Below are positions 60,503 to 64,000 of a DNA stretch of 64,000 nt, piece after piece (within the stretch, counting starts at the first letter, position 1; each line of letters begins with the position of its first letter). The notes beneath the pieces were generated by a model. It did not search any database, was not told the DNA's origin, and saw nothing but the letters and a program-made list of their open reading frames with translations. This DNA is from Microlunatus sagamiharensis (GTDB lineage Bacteria > Actinomycetota > Actinomycetes > Propionibacteriales > Propionibacteriaceae). The stretch lies in the NCBI RefSeq assembly GCF_900105785.1, contig NZ_LT629799.1, forward strand, positions 744,001-808,000, in the 5' to 3' direction. Position numbers and translations under genes: made by a program.

Positions 60503-62806
60503 ATGCCCGACTGGTCCGCCGTCCTGGTCTCGCCGAACGCCGACTTCGACGGCGCTCCGCTGCTGCGGACCGAGCTGCGCCTCGACACCGGCCACGGAGC
60601 GGTCCGGCGGGCGGTGCTGCGGGCGACCGCGCACGGCGTCCTCGAGGCGTTCCTGGGCGGCGAGCCGGTGGACGACAGCGTGCTCAGCCCGGGCTGGACG
60701 AGCTACGAGTGGCGGCTGCGCTACGTCGAGCGCGACGTGACCGCGCTGCTGGGCCGGGCGGCGGGTCCGGACCTGGCCGCCCCGGTCGTGCTCGGCGTCG
60801 CCCTGGGCAACGGGTGGTTCCGCGGCCGCCTCGGCTGGGCCGGCGGGCGGGCCTACTACGGCGACGAGCTCGGGGCGCTCGTGCAGCTCGACGTCACCTT
60901 CGACGACGGCCACACCCAGACCGTGGGGACCGACGAGAGCTGGACGGCCGGTCCGTCGGCGACGACGGCCAACGACCTCTACGACGGGCAGACGATCGAC
61001 GCCCGTCGCCAGGACGACGCCTGGCTCCGGCCCGGCCACGTCGACCCGGCGTGGACCGGCGTGCACCGCGGCGAGCTCGACCTCGCCACCCTCGAGCCCT
61101 ACGTCGGGCCGCCGGTGCGCCGCGTGCTCGAGGTCGCGCCCCAGCGGATCTGGACCTCCCCGGCCGGACGCACGCTGGTCGACTTCGGGCAGAACCTCGT
61201 CGGCTGGCTGAAGGTCCGCGTCCAGGGACCTGCCGGGAGCACCGTGACCCTGCGCCACGCCGAGGTGCTCGAGCACGACGAGCTCGGCACGCGTCCGCTG
61301 CGCAGCGCGGCGGCCACCGACCGCCTCGTGCTCAGCGGCGGGGCGGACGAGTTCGAGCCGACCCTCACGTTCCACGGGTTCCGCTACGCCGAGGTCGAGG
61401 GCTGGCCCGGCGAGCTGACCGCCGACGCCCTCACCGCGGTCGTGGTCTCCTCGGACCTGCGCCCGACGGGGGAGTTCGCCTGCTCCGACGCGCTGGTCAC
61501 CCAGCTGCACCGCAACGCGGTCTGGGGCACCCGGGGCAACTTCCTCGACGTGCCGACCGACTGCCCGCAGCGCGACGAGCGGCTCGGGTGGACCGGTGAC
61601 ATCGCCGCCTTCGCACCGTCGGCGGCGTACCTCTTCGACGTCGACGACTTCCTGCGCGACTGGCTGCGCGACCTTGCCGCCGAGCAGCGCGCGGCCGACG
61701 GCATGGTCGCCTGGGTCGTCCCCGACGTGCTCAAGTACCTGGTCGGCGACGACGTCGGGGCGAGCCCCTTCGGGACCCCGGACTCGACGGCCATCTGGAG
61801 CGACGCCTCGGTCTGGGTGCCCTGGGCCCTGTGGCAGGCGTACGGGGACCGCCGGGTGCTGGAGGACCAGTACGACTCGATGGCCGCGCACGTGCGCCGG
61901 GTGGAGACGCTGCTCTCGCCGACCGGGCTGTGGGAGCACAGCTTCCAGTTCGGCGACTGGCTCGACCCGACCGCCCCGCCGGAGGACGCGGCCCTGGCCA
62001 AGGCGGACCCCAGCGTCGTGGCCACGGCGTCGCTGTTCCGCAGCGCCGACCTGGTCGCGCGGACGGCGGAGCTGCTCGGTCACGACGACCAGGCCCACTT
62101 CCGCGCGCTCGCCGAGCGCACCCGGGCCGCCTTCGTCGAGCACTACGTGGACGCCGAGGGGCGGATCGCCAGCGACGCGGTGACCGTCTACGCGCTGGCC
62201 ATCGCCTTCGGCCTCCTGGACGCCGGGCAGCAGGAGCGGGCGGGGGAGCGCCTCGTCGAGCTCGTGCGCGCGGGCGGCCACCACATCCAGACCGGCTTCG
62301 CGGGGACGCCCTTCGTCACCGACGCCCTCACCGCGACCGGCCACCTGGACGACGCGTACGCGCTGCTGCTCCAGCGCGAGTGCCCGTCGTGGCTCTACCC
62401 CGTGACCATAGGGGCGACGACGGTCTGGGAGCGGTGGGACTCGATGCTGCCCGACGGCACCATCAACCCGGGCGAGATGACGAGCTTCAACCACTACGCG
62501 CTCGGGGCGGTCGTGGACTGGCTGCACCGCACCGTGGCCGGCCTCGCCCCGCTCGAGCCCGGCTACGCGCGCGTCCTCGTCGCCCCGCAGCCCGGCGGCG
62601 GGCTGACGTGGGCCCGCACCGCGCTGGAGAGCCGGCACGGCCGCACCGCCGTGGCCTGGAGCCTGGAGGAGGGCGGTGAGCTGCAGGTCGACGTGACGCT
62701 GCCCGAGGGGGTGACCGGGGTCGTGCGCCTGCCCGGCCAGCCCGACCGCGAGGTCGGCAGCGGCGAGCACCACGTCCGGAGCAGCCCGGCCGCCGCCGTG
62801 CTCTGA
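60503..62806 (+). CDS. Alpha-L-rhamnosidase, glycoside hydrolase family 78
   Basis: A 767-residue cytoplasmic enzyme without a signal peptide that removes L-rhamnose from oligosaccharides or glycosides. The N-terminal beta domains (ALGNGWFRGRLGW, RTLVDFGQNLVGWLKV) are typical of GH78. The (alpha/alpha)6 barrel contains DVPTDCPQRDERLGWTGDIAAF with the general acid, and GATTVWERWDSM with the probable base Glu. FNHYALGAVVDWLHRTVAGL and a C-terminal beta sandwich follow. GAGGAG lies 4 nt before the ATG. It shares an operator motif with the sugar-binding protein downstream, so import and hydrolysis are likely co-regulated. Confidence 0.95.
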   Translation: MPDWSAVLVSPNADFDGAPLLRTELRLDTGHGAVRRAVLRATAHGVLEAFLGGEPVDDSVLSPGWTSYEWRLRYVERDVTALLGRAAGPDLAAPVVLGVALGNGWFRGRLGWAGGRAYYGDELGALVQLDVTFDDGHTQTVGTDESWTAGPSATTANDLYDGQTIDARRQDDAWLRPGHVDPAWTGVHRGELDLATLEPYVGPPVRRVLEVAPQRIWTSPAGRTLVDFGQNLVGWLKVRVQGPAGSTVTLRHAEVLEHDELGTRPLRSAAATDRLVLSGGADEFEPTLTFHGFRYAEVEGWPGELTADALTAVVVSSDLRPTGEFACSDALVTQLHRNAVWGTRGNFLDVPTDCPQRDERLGWTGDIAAFAPSAAYLFDVDDFLRDWLRDLAAEQRAADGMVAWVVPDVLKYLVGDDVGASPFGTPDSTAIWSDASVWVPWALWQAYGDRRVLEDQYDSMAAHVRRVETLLSPTGLWEHSFQFGDWLDPTAPPEDAALAKADPSVVATASLFRSADLVARTAELLGHDDQAHFRALAERTRAAFVEHYVDAEGRIASDAVTVYALAIAFGLLDAGQQERAGERLVELVRAGGHHIQTGFAGTPFVTDALTATGHLDDAYALLLQRECPSWLYPVTIGATTVWERWDSMLPDGTINPGEMTSFNHYALGAVVDWLHRTVAGLAPLEPGYARVLVAPQPGGGLTWARTALESRHGRTAVAWSLEEGGELQVDVTLPEGVTGVVRLPGQPDREVGSGEHHVRSSPAAAVL

Positions 62807-62828
62807 ACCGTTATCAAGCCGAGGTGAC

Positions 62829-62865
62829 GAGGCCCCTCCGACCTGTTGACGTCGGACGGGGCCTC
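62829..62865 (+). terminator. Terminator of rhamnosidase gene
   Basis: 14-bp stem GAGGCCCCTCCGAC against GTCGGACGGGGCCTC with one bulged C and an 8-nt loop CTGTTGAC. The next promoter's -35 box (62846-62851) lies inside the loop and right arm. Confidence 0.75.
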
Positions 62866-62874
62866 GGCTACCGT
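62846..62874 (+). promoter_or_regulatory. Promoter of sugar-binding lipoprotein gene
   Basis: TTGACG (62846-62851), 17-bp spacer, TACCGT (62869-62874). It overlaps the upstream terminator and is followed by an operator-like site at 62882-62895. Confidence 0.6.
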
Positions 62875-62881
62875 TCCCTTA

Positions 62882-62895
62882 TTGAAACGATCCAG
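62882..62895. promoter_or_regulatory. LacI-type operator, copy 2
   Basis: TTGAAACGATCCAG, located at about +1 to +15 of the predicted transcript. It shares the core TGAAACGwTCyAG with 60471-60484 (opposite orientation). Confidence 0.5.
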
Positions 62896-62953
62896 GCACC
62901 GCGGCCCGGACGGCTCTGGCCTCTGCGCGGATGTCGTTAACTCCGGAGGTCCC

Positions 62954-64000
62954 ATGTTCCGTCCGACGCTCCGACGAGGGCTCGCGCTGGTCGCGCTCGC
63001 CTCGTCCGTCGCCCTGGCGTCGTCCGGCTGCAGCGCCGGCAGCCTCGGCAGCAGCAGCGACGCCGGGGGCAGCGGCAGCGCCGCCGCCACCGAGATCACG
63101 TACCTGATCCCGAGCGACGACGCCACGGTCGCGCAGACCAAGGCGCTCATCTCGGCCTTCCAGGCCGCCAACCCGGGCATCACCGTCAAGACCGACACCC
63201 GCCCGGGCGGCAGCGACGGCGACAACATCATCAAGACCCGCCTCGCCACCAGCGACATGGCCGACGTCTTCGTCTACAACAACGGCTCGCTGCTGCAGGC
63301 GATCAAGCCCGAGCAGAACCTGACGCCGCTGGACGACCAGCCCTTCGCCGGTCAGCTGGACGACAACTTCGCGGCCTCGTCCAAGGGCACCGACGGCAAG
63401 CTGTACGGCGGCCCGATCGGCACGGCCTTCGGCGGCGGCGTGCTCTACAACATCCCGGTCTACAAGAAGCTCGGCCTCGAGATCCCGAAGACCTGGGACG
63501 AGTTCATCGCCAACAGCAAGAAGATCAAGGACGCGGGCGACGGGGTCGCGCCGATCGAGCAGACCTACGGCGAGACGTGGACCTCGCAGCTCTTCGTGCT
63601 CGGCGACTACGCCAACGTCGAGGCGGCGGTGCCCGACTTCGCCAGCCGGTACACGGCCAACCAGGCGAGCTACGCGAACACCCCGGCCGCCCTGGCGGGC
63701 TTCCAGCACATCCAGGAGGTCCGCGACGAGGGCCTGCTGAACAAGGACTACGCCTCCGCGACGCTGAACGACGGCATGAAGGCCGTGGCCGAGGGCACCG
63801 CCGCGCAGTACCCGCAGCTCGGCGGCTCGGCGGCCAACATCGAGAACCTCGCCCCGGGCAAGACCAACGACGTCGGCATCTTCGCCCTCCCCGGCGACGA
63901 CGCCAGCAAGAACAACCTGACGGTGTGGCCGGGCACCTCGGCGCTCTACATCCCGAAGTCGACCGAGGGCGACAAGGCGGACGCGGCCAAGAAGTTCGTC
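62954..64000 (+). CDS. Sugar ABC transporter solute-binding lipoprotein (family 1), C-terminus beyond window edge
   Basis: Extracellular sugar receptor, first 349 residues visible. The lipoprotein signal LRRGLALVALASSVALASSGC ends in the lipobox Cys at about residue 26. The mature part has TEITYLIPSDDATVAQTKALISAFQAANPGITV, DMADVFVYNNGSLLQAI and VWPGTSALYIPKSTEGDK, standard for family 1 receptors. GGAGG (62945-62949) precedes the ATG. The permeases presumably follow beyond the window. The shared operator with the GH78 gene suggests rhamnose-containing oligosaccharides as cargo. Confidence 0.92.
   Translation, partial: MFRPTLRRGLALVALASSVALASSGCSAGSLGSSSDAGGSGSAAATEITYLIPSDDATVAQTKALISAFQAANPGITVKTDTRPGGSDGDNIIKTRLATSDMADVFVYNNGSLLQAIKPEQNLTPLDDQPFAGQLDDNFAASSKGTDGKLYGGPIGTAFGGGVLYNIPVYKKLGLEIPKTWDEFIANSKKIKDAGDGVAPIEQTYGETWTSQLFVLGDYANVEAAVPDFASRYTANQASYANTPAALAGFQHIQEVRDEGLLNKDYASATLNDGMKAVAEGTAAQYPQLGGSAANIENLAPGKTNDVGIFALPGDDASKNNLTVWPGTSALYIPKSTEGDKADAAKKFV

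Overview
The window is a GC-rich actinobacterial chromosome segment. Long actinobacterial codon-biased genes, frequent GTG starts, sugar ABC systems without their own ATPase and many leaderless genes suggest the order Propionibacteriales (Nocardioidaceae or Propionibacteriaceae). That placement is inference. No rRNA, tRNA, CRISPR array, integrase or transposase was seen, so it reads as ordinary chromosome with accessory catabolic and surface modules.

Layout. 1-4.5 kb: MarR regulator and DHA2 efflux pump (cut by the left edge), a TetR regulator, a thioredoxin-like ferredoxin and an NhaA antiporter. 4.5-11 kb: a secreted GH3 glycosidase, a proton-pumping rhodopsin translationally coupled to a Brp/Blh retinal-forming dioxygenase, and a divergent TetR/short-chain dehydrogenase pair. 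11-19.4 kb: Lrp divergent from alanine dehydrogenase, a secreted protein, a HAD hydrolase, KatG, an IdnD-like polyol dehydrogenase divergent from an EryH/LerI-like isomerase, and a SnoaL-like protein. 19.5-31.5 kb: a LacI regulator facing an operon of nucleoside hydrolase, solute-binding protein, two permeases and a GH140-like hydrolase, then a second permease pair whose likely binding protein lies on the opposite strand. 31.5-42.7 kb: small membrane proteins, an LssY-domain protein, a DMT transporter, a complete dipeptide-type ABC operon with fused ATPases, a FUSC protein and a DUF1684 protein.

42.7-48.7 kb is the most unusual part. A SipW-type signal peptidase fused to a LamG domain is flanked by two paralogous TasA/CalY-like secreted proteins. 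After a PQQ-type sugar dehydrogenase comes a cupin-4/JmjC oxygenase. Directly upstream of the oxygenase, on the same strand, is a 75-residue peptide gene made of three 23-residue repeats. All variable sites between the repeats are synonymous, and a strong hairpin separates the peptide gene from the oxygenase gene. This looks like a substrate peptide plus its modifying enzyme.

49-57.4 kb: a SWIM/SNF2 helicase, a 0.7 kb non-coding stretch, and a phosphorelay cluster (an Hpt-like protein lacking the usual histidine, an OmpR-type regulator, a PAS histidine kinase, a CheY-like receiver and an Hpt protein). 57.4-64 kb: rhomboid protease, DUF4192 protein, PfkB sugar kinase, GH78 rhamnosidase and a sugar-binding lipoprotein cut by the right edge. 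The last two share one LacI-type operator motif.

Three patterns recur across the window. A 17-19 bp dyad containing GAGCGGTAGGTTGC sits between two different convergent gene pairs. Several genes have a TANNNT box 6-7 nt before the start codon, which indicates leaderless mRNAs. The sugar operons use TTGACG-17-bp promoters with operators just downstream.
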